NCBI RefSeq assembly: GCF_000799075.1
Contig: NZ_JTLI01000035.1
Location: 1-52,680, forward strand
From: Cetobacterium sp. ZOR0034
GTDB lineage: Bacteria > Fusobacteriota > Fusobacteriia > Fusobacteriales > Fusobacteriaceae
Direction of reading: 5' to 3'
DNA: 52,680 bases
Shown: piece after piece, positions 41,682-51,359 of the stretch
Layout: every line of letters begins with the position of its first letter
How positions within the stretch are numbered: the first letter of the stretch is position 1
Made by a program: the position numbers and the translations under genes
The notes under the pieces: generated by a model
Seen by the model: only the letters and a program-made list of their open reading frames with translations
What the model was told of the DNA's origin: nothing
Databases searched by the model: none

Positions 41682-42038
41682 ATGATAAAAGTATATAAAG
41701 TTAAAATTGGAGAAAAAGTATACGAGGTAGAAGTAGAATCAGTAACAGAGGTTAACGGAACAATATCAGCACCAACATCTTCAACGCCAGCACCAGCTGC
41801 AGTGGCATCAGTACCAGCAGGAAATGGTACAAAAGTTGAGGCACCTATGCAAGGTTTAGTTGTATCTGTAGATGTAACTGTAGGAGCAAACGTAAAAGCT
41901 GGAGATACTTTATTAGTATTAGAAGCTATGAAAATGGAAAATCCAATTGTTTCACCAGTAAATGGAGTTGTTCAATCAATAACTGTAAATAAAGGTGACA
42001 CAGTAGACGGTGGAACAGTAGTAGTAACAATAGCTTAA
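41682..42038 (+). CDS. Biotin carboxyl carrier protein of oxaloacetate decarboxylase
   Basis: A 118-residue protein: N-terminal beta hook ([21 protein letters not shown]), a Pro/Ala/Ser/Thr linker (about 28-50) and a biotinyl domain with the carrier lysine in [11 protein letters not shown] near residue 85. This is the part missing from the alpha chain. It swings CO2 from alpha to beta. Sits between gamma and beta genes. Confidence 0.95.
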   Translation: MIKVYKVKIGEKVYEVEVESVTEVNGTISAPTSSTPAPAAVASVPAGNGTKVEAPMQGLVVSVDVTVGANVKAGDTLLVLEAMKMENPIVSPVNGVVQSITVNKGDTVDGGTVVVTIA

Positions 42039-42067
42039 TCAAAATAATAAAGTCGAAAGGAGTTAAA

Positions 42068-43186
42068 ATGGAGTTTTTAAGTAATCTATTTTCAACAACA
42101 GGAATTGCAATGATGACTATGAATCAAGGTATTATGATTTTAGTTGCGTTATTCCTATTGTTTTTAGCAATAAAAAAGCAGTATGAACCTTATCTATTAC
42201 TTCCAATAGCTTTTGGAATGTTATTGGTAAATTTACCAGCACCAGTGAGTGAAGGAATAATGGATAAAAATGGACTTTTAAATATTTTATATGCAGGAGT
42301 AAAGTATGGAGTTTATCCTCCTCTAATCTTCTTAGCGATAGGAGCAAGTACAGACTTCGGTCCATTAATTGCTAATCCTAAGAGTTTACTTCTTGGAGCA
42401 GCGGCACAATTAGGTATATTTGGAGCGTTCGTAGGTGCAGTTGCAATGGGAATGACTGGAAACGAAGCAGCATCTATCGGAATTATAGGTGGAGCAGATG
42501 GACCAACAGCTATCTATTTAACATCAAAGTTAGCACCACATATGTTAGGACCAATAGCGGTAGCAGCATATTCATACATGGCACTAGTACCAGTAATTCA
42601 ACCACCTATTATTAGATTATTTACAACGAAAGAGGAAAGACAGATAAAAATGACTCAACTTAGAACTGTAAGTAAAAGAGAGAAAATCTTATTCCCAATA
42701 GTAGTAACAATAGTAGTAACATTAATAATTCCATCAGCAATACCTTTAGTAGGAATGCTAATGTTTGGAAACTTAGCTAAGGAAAGTGGATTAGTTCCTA
42801 ACTTAGTAGAGCATATAAAGGGAGCTTTAATGTATGTAATCACAATATTTATTGGATTGACAGTTGGAGCGACAACAAATGCAGAAGCATTTTTAAATTT
42901 AGCAACAATAAAGATAATAGTATTAGGACTTTTCGCGTTTGCATTTGGAACTGCAGGAGGAGTAATCTTTGGAAAAGTTATGTGTAAACTTAGCAAAGGT
43001 ACAATCAATCCGATGATAGGAGCAGCAGGAGTAAGTGCTGTACCTATGGCGGCAAGAGTAGTTCAAAAAGTAGGACAAGAGGAAAATCCAAGTAACTTCT
43101 TACTGATGCATGCAATGGGACCTAACGTAGCAGGAGTTATAGGGTCAGCAGTAGCAGCAGGTGTGTTACTAGCTATGTTTAAATAA
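42068..43186 (+). CDS. oadB: Sodium-pumping oxaloacetate decarboxylase beta chain
   Basis: A 372-residue polytopic membrane protein of the OadB/GcdB/MmdB family. Sections recognised: FLAIGASTDFGPLIANPKSLLLGAAAQLGIF, NEAASIGIIGGADGPTAIYLTSKLAPH with the intramembrane Asp essential for sodium transport, SYMALVPVIQPPIIRLFT and a C-terminal MHAMGPNVAGVIGSAVAAG. It releases CO2 from carboxybiotin and exports sodium ions. AAAGGAG is before the ATG. Confidence 0.95.
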   Translation: MEFLSNLFSTTGIAMMTMNQGIMILVALFLLFLAIKKQYEPYLLLPIAFGMLLVNLPAPVSEGIMDKNGLLNILYAGVKYGVYPPLIFLAIGASTDFGPLIANPKSLLLGAAAQLGIFGAFVGAVAMGMTGNEAASIGIIGGADGPTAIYLTSKLAPHMLGPIAVAAYSYMALVPVIQPPIIRLFTTKEERQIKMTQLRTVSKREKILFPIVVTIVVTLIIPSAIPLVGMLMFGNLAKESGLVPNLVEHIKGALMYVITIFIGLTVGATTNAEAFLNLATIKIIVLGLFAFAFGTAGGVIFGKVMCKLSKGTINPMIGAAGVSAVPMAARVVQKVGQEENPSNFLLMHAMGPNVAGVIGSAVAAGVLLAMFK

Positions 43187-43209
43187 TTAAAAAAATTGGA
43201 GGCCAGGAA

Positions 43210-43488
43210 ATGGAGATCAAAGTAAAAGCAGTGGCAGGAACTCTTGAATCGAGTGATATGTATGTAATAATCGAGCCAAATGCTACAGGAATTGAATTAG
43301 AAATTGAAAGCGTTGTAATGGGGCAATATGGAGATGATGTTAGAAGAGTAATTTTAGAATCTTTAGAAGAGTTAGGGGTTACTTCAGCAAAAGTATTAGT
43401 AAATGATAAAGGGGCTATTGAGCCTGTAATCAAAAGCAGAATCCAAACAGTTGTTACAAGAGCAGCTCAACAAAAATTCACTTGGTAG
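43210..43488 (+). CDS. citD: Citrate lyase acyl carrier protein (gamma chain)
   Basis: A 92-residue CitD: KAVAGTLESSDMYVIIEPN, where Ser14 is the site carrying the phosphoribosyl-dephospho-CoA group, and a C-terminal KGAIEPVIKSRIQTVVTRA. It shuttles acetyl and citryl groups between CitF and CitE. GGAGGCCAGGAA precedes the ATG. Enzymes that make and attach the prosthetic group (CitG, CitX) are not in the window. Confidence 0.95.
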   Translation: MEIKVKAVAGTLESSDMYVIIEPNATGIELEIESVVMGQYGDDVRRVILESLEELGVTSAKVLVNDKGAIEPVIKSRIQTVVTRAAQQKFTW

Positions 43489-43500
43489 TAGGAGGAAAAA

Positions 43501-44400
43501 ATGAAATTAAGACGTTCGATGCTTTTTATTCCGGGAAATAATCCAGGAGTAATAAAAGATGTACATATTTATAGACCAGATTCAATAATGTTTGACCTAG
43601 AGGATGCAATTGCTATAACAGAGAAAGACTCAGCTAGATTCCTAGTTTACAACATGTTACAAAAGATGAGACCAATATACAAAAGTTTAAATATTGAGAC
43701 AGTTGTAAGAATAAATGCATTAGACACTGAATTTGGAGTAGAAGATTTAGAGTTTATTGTAAGAGCTCAACCGGATATAATAAGAATCCCTAAAACAGAT
43801 ACACCAAAAGATGTTTTAGATGTTGAAGCACATGTGGAAAGAATCGAAAAAGAAGCGGGAATTCCTGTTGGAACAACAAAGTTAATGGTTGCAATTGAAA
43901 GTCCATTAGGAGCTTTAAATGCTTACCAAATAGCAACTTCTTCAAGCAGATTAGTTGGAATGGCTATCGGTGGAGAGGACTATGTTACTAACTTAAAAAC
44001 TAATAGATCTCCAGAAGGTGTAGAGTTATTTACAGGAAGAGGACTGATCGTAATGGCAGCTAGAGCAGCAGGAATAGATGCCTTAGATTCAGTTTATGCA
44101 GATGTAAATAATGACGAAGGATTTACAAGAGAAGCTACAATGATAAAACAAATGGGATTCTCTGGAAAATCACTGATTCATCCAAGACAAATAGAGTTAT
44201 TACATAAAGTATATACACCTTCAGAACTTGAAATAAAGAAAGCTAAAAAAATTGTAGATGCAACAAGAGAAGCTTTAGAGCAAAATAAAGGAGTATTTAC
44301 TGTAGATGGGAAAATGGTAGATAAACCAATAATTGAAAGAGCTGAACATGTTTTAAGACTAGCTAAAGCAGCTGGGGTAAGATTAGGAGGAGACGAGTAA
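43501..44400 (+). CDS. citE: Citrate lyase beta chain (citryl-ACP lyase)
   Basis: A 299-residue HpcH/HpaI-fold protein: MLFIPGNNPGVIKDVHIY, SIMFDLEDAI with the metal Asp/Glu, VVRINALDTEFG and the GxxxA region IESPLGALNAYQIATSS, GMAIGGEDYVTNLK and SGKSLIHPRQIELLH. It cleaves citryl-ACP into oxaloacetate and acetyl-ACP. Starts 12 bp after citD, after AGGAGG. Confidence 0.96.
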   Translation: MKLRRSMLFIPGNNPGVIKDVHIYRPDSIMFDLEDAIAITEKDSARFLVYNMLQKMRPIYKSLNIETVVRINALDTEFGVEDLEFIVRAQPDIIRIPKTDTPKDVLDVEAHVERIEKEAGIPVGTTKLMVAIESPLGALNAYQIATSSSRLVGMAIGGEDYVTNLKTNRSPEGVELFTGRGLIVMAARAAGIDALDSVYADVNNDEGFTREATMIKQMGFSGKSLIHPRQIELLHKVYTPSELEIKKAKKIVDATREALEQNKGVFTVDGKMVDKPIIERAEHVLRLAKAAGVRLGGDE

Positions 44401-44401
44401 T

Positions 44402-45952
44402 ATGATAAATAAAAGAGTTGATGAAAGCCTTTTAAAAACAATAAAAGGTTATGAGGAAAGAAAAGCATATAACTCTCCATTTGCTTATCAACCTGAAGGG
44501 TCGATCAATGAAGATGCAGAAAGCTTAAAGGGAACTGTAAAAAGAACTAAAGTTGTAGATTCATTAGAGGAAGCTATAAAAAAATCAGGATTGAAAGATG
44601 GAATGACAATCTCTTTCCACCACCATTTTAGAAATGGAGATAAAGTTTTACCGATGGTTTTAGATAAATTAGCTGAGATGGGATTCAAAAATCTTAGAGT
44701 TGAAGCAAGTTCGTTCACAAAAGCTCATGAAGGTATTGTAAAACATATTAAAGCTGGAGTAGTAAATAGATTAGGTTCGAGTGGATTAAGAGGTGACCTA
44801 GCAAAAGAGATATCGGATGGAATGTTAGGAGACTATCCAGCAGTTATAAGATCTCACGGTGGAAGAGCAAGAGCTATCGTAGAGGGAGATATAAAGATAG
44901 ACGTTGCATTCTTAGGTGCATCATCAGCAGACTGTATGGGAAATGCAAATGGAGTTAAAGGAAAATCACTATGTGGATCTTTAGGTTATGCAAAAGTAGA
45001 TGCTGCACATGCAGATAAAGTAGTTATAATAACTGATACTTTAGTTGATTATCCAAATAGTCCAATGAGTATTCCTCAAACTCAAGTTGACTACGTAGTT
45101 GTAGTTGATGAGATTGGAGATCCAAATGGAATTATGTCTGGAGCAACAAGATTTACATCAAATCCAAAAGAGTTATTGATGGCTAAAAAAGTTTTAGATG
45201 TAATGTTGGCATCAGGATATTTTAACGATGGATTCTCTATGCAAACAGGTTCAGGAGGAGCCTCATTAGCAGTTACAAGATTTATAAGAGAAGAATTAAT
45301 AAAAAAGAATATAAAGTGTAGCTTTGGATTAGGTGGAATTACAAAAGCCTTTGTTGACTTATTAGAAGAAGGTCTAATGGGACAACTTTATGATACACAA
45401 TGCTTTGACTTAGCAGCAGTTGAATCGATTGGAAGAAATGAAAAACATGTAGAAGTAAGTGCAGATTTCTATGCAAATCCATTTAATGCATCACCAGCTG
45501 TAAATAAGTTAGACTTTGTAATTTTAAGTGCTCTAGAAGTAGATAAAGATTTCAACGTTAATGTAATCTCTGGTTCTGACGGAGTAATCAGAGAAGCTTC
45601 AGGGGGACACTCAGATACAGCAGCAGCAGCAAATGTATCAATAATAGTAGCTCCATTAACAAGAGGAAGAATTCCTACAATAATTGATAAAGTAACAACT
45701 GTAGTAACTCCAGGAAGTACAGTAGATGTGGTTGTAACAGACTACGGAGTGGTTGTAAATCCAACTAGAACAGATTTATTAGAGAGATTCGAGAAAGCAG
45801 GAATTGAACTAGTAACTATGGAGAAGTTAAGAGAGCTAGCAAACTATATCGTTGGAGAACCAAAAGAGATTGAGTTTGAAGATCAAGTTGTAGCAGTTGT
45901 TGAGTATAGAGATGGAAGTATAATTGACGTTGTTAGAAAAATAAAAAGATAG
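44402..45952 (+). CDS. citF: Citrate lyase alpha chain (citrate:acetyl-ACP transferase)
   Basis: A 516-residue CitF of standard length. Sections: GMTISFHHHFRNGDKVLPMVLDKLAEMG, LRGDLAKEISDGMLGDYPAVIRSHGGRARAIVEGD, VDYVVVVDEIGDPNGIMSGATRFTSNP and NVISGSDGVIREASGGHSDTAAAANVSIIV. It swaps acetyl for citrate on the carrier protein. It follows citE by one base. Confidence 0.97.
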   Translation: MINKRVDESLLKTIKGYEERKAYNSPFAYQPEGSINEDAESLKGTVKRTKVVDSLEEAIKKSGLKDGMTISFHHHFRNGDKVLPMVLDKLAEMGFKNLRVEASSFTKAHEGIVKHIKAGVVNRLGSSGLRGDLAKEISDGMLGDYPAVIRSHGGRARAIVEGDIKIDVAFLGASSADCMGNANGVKGKSLCGSLGYAKVDAAHADKVVIITDTLVDYPNSPMSIPQTQVDYVVVVDEIGDPNGIMSGATRFTSNPKELLMAKKVLDVMLASGYFNDGFSMQTGSGGASLAVTRFIREELIKKNIKCSFGLGGITKAFVDLLEEGLMGQLYDTQCFDLAAVESIGRNEKHVEVSADFYANPFNASPAVNKLDFVILSALEVDKDFNVNVISGSDGVIREASGGHSDTAAAANVSIIVAPLTRGRIPTIIDKVTTVVTPGSTVDVVVTDYGVVVNPTRTDLLERFEKAGIELVTMEKLRELANYIVGEPKEIEFEDQVVAVVEYRDGSIIDVVRKIKR

Positions 45953-46010
45953 TAGGGTATAAAATAAATTTCAATTAACATATATAATAATGAAATAAGG
46001 GGAGAAAAAC

Positions 46011-47363
46011 ATGGCACAAAAAAATTTCAAAGAACTGTTTGACCCAAAACAGACAAAGTGGAGTGGATTATCAGTTCAAATGTTCTTGGCACTATTGGCA
46101 GTAGTGGCGTTAGTAGTTTATGTACCTTTCGGTGGAAAGGAAGCTGCTTTTTTAAGAGGAAACTTTTTAACAGTTTTCACAATTTTAGCAGTATTTGGTA
46201 TTTTATTTGGTGAGATTGGAGACAGAATTCCAATTTGGAATGACTATATCGGTGGAGGGACAGTTTTAGTATTCTTTACTTCTGCAGTTATGGGAACTTA
46301 TAATATGATTCCAGCTAAAGTTTTAAAATCAATTGATGTTTTCTATGGTGAGCAACCGGTTAACTTCTTAGAGTTATTTATACCAGCTCTGATAGTAGGA
46401 TCTGTTTTAACTGTAAACAGAAAAACATTACTTCAATCAATAGCAGGATATATTCCGTTAATTTTAATCGGAGTATTAGGAGCAAGTGTTGGTGGTATTT
46501 TAGTAGGATTCCTATTTGGAAAAGAACCTTTAGATATCTTAATGAATTATGTATTACCTATAATGGGTGGAGGAACTGGAGCAGGAGCAATACCTATGTC
46601 TGAGATGTGGGCTCAAAAAACAGGTGGAAATCCAAAAGATTGGTTTGCTTTTGCAATCTCAATATTAACAATAGCTAACGTTATTGCTATATTTACAGGT
46701 GCTTTATTAAAAGAGATTGGAAAGAAACATCCATCATTAACTGGTTTTGGTAATTTAATACTAGATGATTCGAAAGAAGCTATAAAAGAGGAAGCTGGTC
46801 CGAAAGTAGAAGTTGGACAAAAAGAATTTGCCGCTGCACTAGTATTTACAGGAGTATTATTCATATTCTCACATATTTCTGGGGTTATCTGGTCATCTTT
46901 AAACTTACCGTTTGAAATGCACAGATTAGCATTCCTAGTAATATACTCAATCATTTTAAATGTTTTAGATGTAGTTCCAGCACCTTTAAAAGCTGGAGCA
47001 AAGAATGTACAAACATTCTTCTCTAAGTACACAATTTGGATACTTATGGGTGCAGTAGGATTTGGAACAGATGTAAGAGAAATTATAAACTCTTTATCAA
47101 TAGCTAACGTTGCAATAGCAATGGCAATTGTTTTAGGAGCAGTTTTATTTATAATGTTAATGTCTAAAAAAATGAAGTTCTACCCAGTAGAAGCAGCTAT
47201 TACAGCAGGACTTTGTATGGCTAATAGAGGTGGATCTGGAGATATCGCGGTTTTAGGAGCTGCTGATAGAATGGAACTAATATCTTTCGCACAAATTTCA
47301 TCAAGAGTAGGAGGAGCAATGATGCTTATCCTAGGTTCGATGATATTTGGATTCTTTGCATAA
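46011..47363 (+). CDS. Citrate/2-hydroxycarboxylate transporter (CitS-type, 2HCT family)
   Basis: A 450-residue membrane protein. The two re-entrant-loop GGxG-type motifs of the 2HCT family are present: MGGGTGAGAIPMSEMWAQ around residue 185 and ANRGGSGDIAVLGAADRMELI near the C-terminus; about 11 hydrophobic helices. Family members are CitS (Na+/citrate symport), CitP and MleP (exchange). Next to citDEF and the Na+-pumping decarboxylase, Na+-coupled citrate uptake is the likely role, using sodium exported by OadB. GGGGAG precedes the ATG; a terminator follows. Confidence 0.92.
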   Translation: MAQKNFKELFDPKQTKWSGLSVQMFLALLAVVALVVYVPFGGKEAAFLRGNFLTVFTILAVFGILFGEIGDRIPIWNDYIGGGTVLVFFTSAVMGTYNMIPAKVLKSIDVFYGEQPVNFLELFIPALIVGSVLTVNRKTLLQSIAGYIPLILIGVLGASVGGILVGFLFGKEPLDILMNYVLPIMGGGTGAGAIPMSEMWAQKTGGNPKDWFAFAISILTIANVIAIFTGALLKEIGKKHPSLTGFGNLILDDSKEAIKEEAGPKVEVGQKEFAAALVFTGVLFIFSHISGVIWSSLNLPFEMHRLAFLVIYSIILNVLDVVPAPLKAGAKNVQTFFSKYTIWILMGAVGFGTDVREIINSLSIANVAIAMAIVLGAVLFIMLMSKKMKFYPVEAAITAGLCMANRGGSGDIAVLGAADRMELISFAQISSRVGGAMMLILGSMIFGFFA

Positions 47364-47397
47364 TCAAGCTCTTAGTTAATTTAATTTACATACATAA

Positions 47398-47426
47398 AAG
47401 AGGTCAGAGTCGTCTGATCTCTTTTT
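47398..47426 (+). terminator. Terminator after the citrate transporter gene
   Basis: AAGAGGTCAGA and TCTGATCTCTT around a GTCG loop, then TTT. Confidence 0.85.
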
Positions 47427-47485
47427 CTTTTAATTTATAATAAATAATGTATAATAAAGTAATAGAAGGAAAGTGGGAGGAATTT

Positions 47486-50239
47486 ATGTTTAGAAAAGAT
47501 ATTTCTCAATTTTTAATAGATAAAAAAAATAGTGTTGTTTATATAGGTTCATCTAATAAAAATATAGACATCTATTTTGATAATATAAAAGACCATGAAA
47601 AAAATATAGTAAAACTTTCAGATTTACAAGATGAAAATGAATACTATAGAGTTAATTACGAATTGTTAGAAAAAATGGCTAAAAAAGAAAAAATTATAAT
47701 TTTAATGTCATTGGAAGGATTGATAAAAAAATATTCTTTAAATACTAATGTCTTAAACTTAAAATTAGGTGTAGGGTTAAGTAGAAAAGACCTGATAGAT
47801 ACTTTAGAAAAGAATGGATATCAAAAAAATTATTTGGTTCAAAAGAGATTGGAATTTTCTGTTAGGGGAGATATTATTGATATTTTTCCTTTAAATGGTG
47901 AAAATCCAGTAAGATTAGAATTTTTTGGAGATGAAATAGATAGAATAACACATTTCTCAATTTTAGATCAAAAAAGTTTTGAGAAGATATCAAATATAAA
48001 TATGTATATAAACAAAAATAATTTTGAAAAATTAAATTTTTTAGAAATTTTGAATAATTTTAAAAAAGATAATGAAGTTGAGATGTTTTTAGAAAATAAT
48101 GAGATTATAAAATATAAATTAGAAGAACTAATTATTCGAGAAAGAGATAATGAAGATGAGTTAAGAAGTTTATATGAAAAAATTCAAAACAGATGCATAA
48201 AGATAGATGTTTTAAAAAGTGAAGGAGATACAGAAAGAGTTAAAGTTCAAAATAAAAAAGATGGTATAAAATATGAAAATATATCTCAAATTCGAGAAGG
48301 CGATTATATAATTCATGAAAACTATGGTGTAGGTCTTTACTTAGGAATTCAAGAGATAAATGGAAAAGATCACTTAGCCATAAGATATGCAGATGAGGAT
48401 AAATTGTTTGTCCCAATTGAAGGACTAAATAAAATAGAAAGATTTTTAGTAAATCCAGGAAAAACACCAGAACTTTATAATTTAGGAAGAAGAGGATTTA
48501 AAAGACGAAGAGAAAAATTAGAAGAGGATATGCTTAAATTTGCAAAAGAAATTGTTGAGATTCAAGCAAGAAGAGCTTTAAATACAGGTTATAAATTTTC
48601 AGCAGATACAGTTTGGCAAGAGGAATTTGAAGAAAAGTTCCCCTATATAGAAACAAAAGATCAAAAAAATGCAATAGAAGATGTAAAAAGAGATATGGAA
48701 TCTTCTAGAGTGATGGATAGAATTGTATGTGGAGATGTAGGTTATGGTAAGACAGAGGTAGCTATTAGAGCAGCTTTTAAATGTGTTATGGATGGAAAAC
48801 AGGTTTTGATTGTAGCACCAACAACAGTTCTAGCTCAGCAACATTATGAAAGATTTGTGGAGCGATATAAAGATTATCCGATTACTCTTGAACTTTTAAG
48901 TAGATTAAGTGGAGATAAAGAACAAAAGGAGATACTAAAAAGATTAGAATCAGGAAGTATTGATATTGTGATTGGAACTCACAGAGTTTTATCTGGAGAT
49001 TTAAAATTTAAAAATTTAGGCTTAGTAATAGTTGACGAAGAGCAAAAATTTGGAGTTAAAGATAAAGAGAGATTAAAAAAAATGAAAACAAATGTAGATA
49101 TGTTGACGTTAACAGCTACTCCAATTCCAAGAACGTTGAATTATGCCTTATTGGGTATTAGAGATATATCGGTAATTGAAACTGCACCAGAAGGCAGAGT
49201 CCCTGTAGAAACAACTTTTATAAATGATAATAAAAAAGATATCAGAGAATCTATAATGAAAGAGATTGCTCGTGAAGGGCAAGTTTTCTATATATTTAAT
49301 CGTGTGAAAAGAATAGAAGATAAATTGAATGATTTAAAGAAAATACTTCCTAAGTTTGTAACAATAGATTATATTCACGGAAAGATGTCTCCCAAAAATA
49401 TAAAAGAAAGACTTAGAAAATTTCAAGATGGAGACATAGATATTCTTTTAAGTACGACTATTATAGAAAATGGAATTGATATAGAAAATGCTAATACTAT
49501 ATTGATTGAAGGAATTGATAAATTAGGATTATCGCAGGTCTATCAACTGAGAGGGCGTGTAGGTAGAGGAAAGAGAAAAGGTTATTGTTATTTGATTATA
49601 GATAAAGATAAAAAGATGGGAAAGAAAGCTTCTGAAAGAAAAGAGAGTTTAAAGGAAATTGGTGAATTTGGAGGTGGATTTAAACTTTCTTTAGAAGATA
49701 TGAGAATTAGGGGAGCAGGAGAAATTTTAGGTGATAAACAACATGGTGCACTAGAAACTTTCGGATATAATCTATATACTAAGTTATTGCAAGAGGAAAT
49801 ATCTCGTGTGAAAGGTGATTATCAAGAGGAATTTGAAACAAAAATAAATTTAAATGAGGAATCGTATCTTCCTAAAGATTATATCGAAGGTGATGAAAGA
49901 TTAGTTATTTATAGAAGATTAGTTGACATTAGAAATCTAGATGATTTAAAAGAAATAAAATTAGAATTAAAAGATAGATTTGGTGATGAACCAGAAGAGG
50001 TTCTAAACTTATTAAAATATTTAGAAATAAAATTACTAGCCAAAGAGTTGAAAATAAAAGAGATTCAAAAAAATGATAATGAGGTTTTCTATAAATTTGA
50101 TAATAATTTTGTAAACTTTGAGAAATTGATGAAACTTATTGAAGAGAAAGAAGCTCGTTATTCTCAAAAGGATGGTGGTCTTTATTCAAATAAAGATATT
50201 TTAGAGTTTTTATACTGGTATAGAGGAGATGAAGAGTAA
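47486..50239 (+). CDS. mfd: Transcription-repair coupling factor Mfd, short N-terminus
   Basis: A 917-residue Mfd. Present: a remnant of the UvrB-like module ending in RGDIIDIFPLNG, the RNA-polymerase-interacting (CarD-like) domain (EGDYIIHENYGVGLYLGIQEING), the translocase core with VCGDVGYGKTEVA, VDEEQKFGVKDKERL and TATPIPRT, the TRG region (LRGRVGRG) and the C-terminal regulatory domain (LKDRFGDEPEEVLNLL). Only about 280 residues precede the CarD-like domain, against about 470 in E. coli; most of D1a/D2, the UvrA-binding part, seems missing. Family role: removes stalled RNA polymerase and recruits UvrA. ATG 47486 follows GGGAGG. It overlaps nothing upstream and runs into mazG. Confidence 0.95.
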   Translation: MFRKDISQFLIDKKNSVVYIGSSNKNIDIYFDNIKDHEKNIVKLSDLQDENEYYRVNYELLEKMAKKEKIIILMSLEGLIKKYSLNTNVLNLKLGVGLSRKDLIDTLEKNGYQKNYLVQKRLEFSVRGDIIDIFPLNGENPVRLEFFGDEIDRITHFSILDQKSFEKISNINMYINKNNFEKLNFLEILNNFKKDNEVEMFLENNEIIKYKLEELIIRERDNEDELRSLYEKIQNRCIKIDVLKSEGDTERVKVQNKKDGIKYENISQIREGDYIIHENYGVGLYLGIQEINGKDHLAIRYADEDKLFVPIEGLNKIERFLVNPGKTPELYNLGRRGFKRRREKLEEDMLKFAKEIVEIQARRALNTGYKFSADTVWQEEFEEKFPYIETKDQKNAIEDVKRDMESSRVMDRIVCGDVGYGKTEVAIRAAFKCVMDGKQVLIVAPTTVLAQQHYERFVERYKDYPITLELLSRLSGDKEQKEILKRLESGSIDIVIGTHRVLSGDLKFKNLGLVIVDEEQKFGVKDKERLKKMKTNVDMLTLTATPIPRTLNYALLGIRDISVIETAPEGRVPVETTFINDNKKDIRESIMKEIAREGQVFYIFNRVKRIEDKLNDLKKILPKFVTIDYIHGKMSPKNIKERLRKFQDGDIDILLSTTIIENGIDIENANTILIEGIDKLGLSQVYQLRGRVGRGKRKGYCYLIIDKDKKMGKKASERKESLKEIGEFGGGFKLSLEDMRIRGAGEILGDKQHGALETFGYNLYTKLLQEEISRVKGDYQEEFETKINLNEESYLPKDYIEGDERLVIYRRLVDIRNLDDLKEIKLELKDRFGDEPEEVLNLLKYLEIKLLAKELKIKEIQKNDNEVFYKFDNNFVNFEKLMKLIEEKEARYSQKDGGLYSNKDILEFLYWYRGDEE

Positions 50240-50240
50240 A

Positions 50241-50993
50241 ATGCAAAAATTTGATGAGTTAGTTGAAATTATAAAAAAATTGAGGGCACCAGATGGATGT
50301 CCTTGGGATAGAGAACAAACTTTGGAAAGTTTAAAGCCCCATCTTTTAGAAGAAACATATGAAGTTTTAGAAGCTATGGACGAGGGTGGAGATAAGCTGA
50401 TGGGAGAATTAGGAGATCTTTTACTTCAGGTAGTTTTTCAATCAAATATCTGCGATGAAAAAGGTGAGTTCTCAATAGAGGATGTGGTTCAAGCTATTTC
50501 AGAAAAAATGATAAGAAGGCATCCACATGTTTTTGGTGAATTAAGTGATATTAAAACATCTGATGAGGTTTTAGTAAATTGGGAAAAGATAAAAAAGGAA
50601 GAAAAAGAGCACAAAGATAGAAAATCAATTTTAGATGGAGTTCCAAAGGGATTACCAGCTTTATTAAAAGCTGAAAAATTGCAAAAAAAAGCTTCGAAAG
50701 TTGGATTTGATTGGCCAGAAGTTCATGGTGTAATAGATAAGGTTGAAGAAGAGATCGATGAATTGAGAGACGAGATAATGGTTGGAAATAAAGAGAAAGC
50801 ACAGGAGGAACTAGGAGATTTATTCTTTGCTTTAGTAAATTTATCAAGACATTTAGGAGTGAATCCAGAGACATGTTTGAATGCAGCATCAGCTAAGTTT
50901 GAAAAACGATTTAGATACGTTGAAGAAAATTGTGATTTGGAAAATGCTACTTTAGAAGAGATGGATAGGATTTGGGAAGAGGCTAAAAAATAA
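50241..50993 (+). CDS. mazG: Nucleoside triphosphate pyrophosphohydrolase MazG
   Basis: A 250-residue tandem-domain MazG. First domain: LRAPDGCPWDREQTLESLKPHLLEETYEVLEA and GELGDLLLQVVFQ; second: KVEEEIDELRDEI and EELGDLFFALVNLSRHLG, both with the EExxE...ExxD metal motif. It hydrolyses NTPs/dNTPs to monophosphates. I prefer ATG 50241, two bases after the mfd stop; an ATG at 50229 inside mfd is possible. Followed by rqcP, as in the Bacillus yabN-yabO pair. Confidence 0.95.
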   Translation: MQKFDELVEIIKKLRAPDGCPWDREQTLESLKPHLLEETYEVLEAMDEGGDKLMGELGDLLLQVVFQSNICDEKGEFSIEDVVQAISEKMIRRHPHVFGELSDIKTSDEVLVNWEKIKKEEKEHKDRKSILDGVPKGLPALLKAEKLQKKASKVGFDWPEVHGVIDKVEEEIDELRDEIMVGNKEKAQEELGDLFFALVNLSRHLGVNPETCLNAASAKFEKRFRYVEENCDLENATLEEMDRIWEEAKK

Positions 50994-51011
50994 AAATATC
51001 TTTTTAAGCTC

Positions 51012-51043
51012 TTGACATATGAAAAAAATAGGGTATATATAAT
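51012..51043 (+). promoter_or_regulatory. Promoter of rqcP-ispE
   Basis: TTGACA at 51012-51017 followed by TATATATAAT (51034-51043), which can be read with a 16, 18 or 20-base spacer. Confidence 0.6.
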
Positions 51044-51068
51044 ATTACGGTAAAAGGATGGTATAGTA

Positions 51069-51359
51069 ATGAGATTAGATAAGTTTTTAAAAGTGAGTAG
51101 AATAATAAAGAGAAGACCAGTAGCAAAAATAGTTGTTGATGGTGGAAAAGCTAAGTTGAATGGAAAAGTAGCTAAAGCTAGTACAGAAGTAAAAGTTGGA
51201 ATGGAATTAGAATTAGAATACTATAATAGATATTTTAAATTTAGAATTTTAGAAGTTCCAGAAGGAAATGTTTCAAAAAGTAAAACATCGGAATTGGTTC
51301 AAGTTTTAGATAGCAAAGGAATTGTTATTGATTTAGATGGTGAGGAGGATATATTTTAA
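51069..51359 (+). CDS. rqcP: S4-domain RNA-binding protein RqcP (Hsp15/YabO type)
   Basis: A 96-residue S4 protein: MRLDKFLKVSRIIKRRPVAKIVVDGGKAKLNGKVAKAS followed by VKVGMELEL, the YabO/RqcP pattern. In Bacillus RqcP binds obstructed 50S subunits and assists RqcH in adding alanine tails during ribosome quality control. The short acidic tail after residue 80 is extra. Its TAA stop overlaps the ispE start. Confidence 0.88.
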   Translation: MRLDKFLKVSRIIKRRPVAKIVVDGGKAKLNGKVAKASTEVKVGMELELEYYNRYFKFRILEVPEGNVSKSKTSELVQVLDSKGIVIDLDGEEDIF

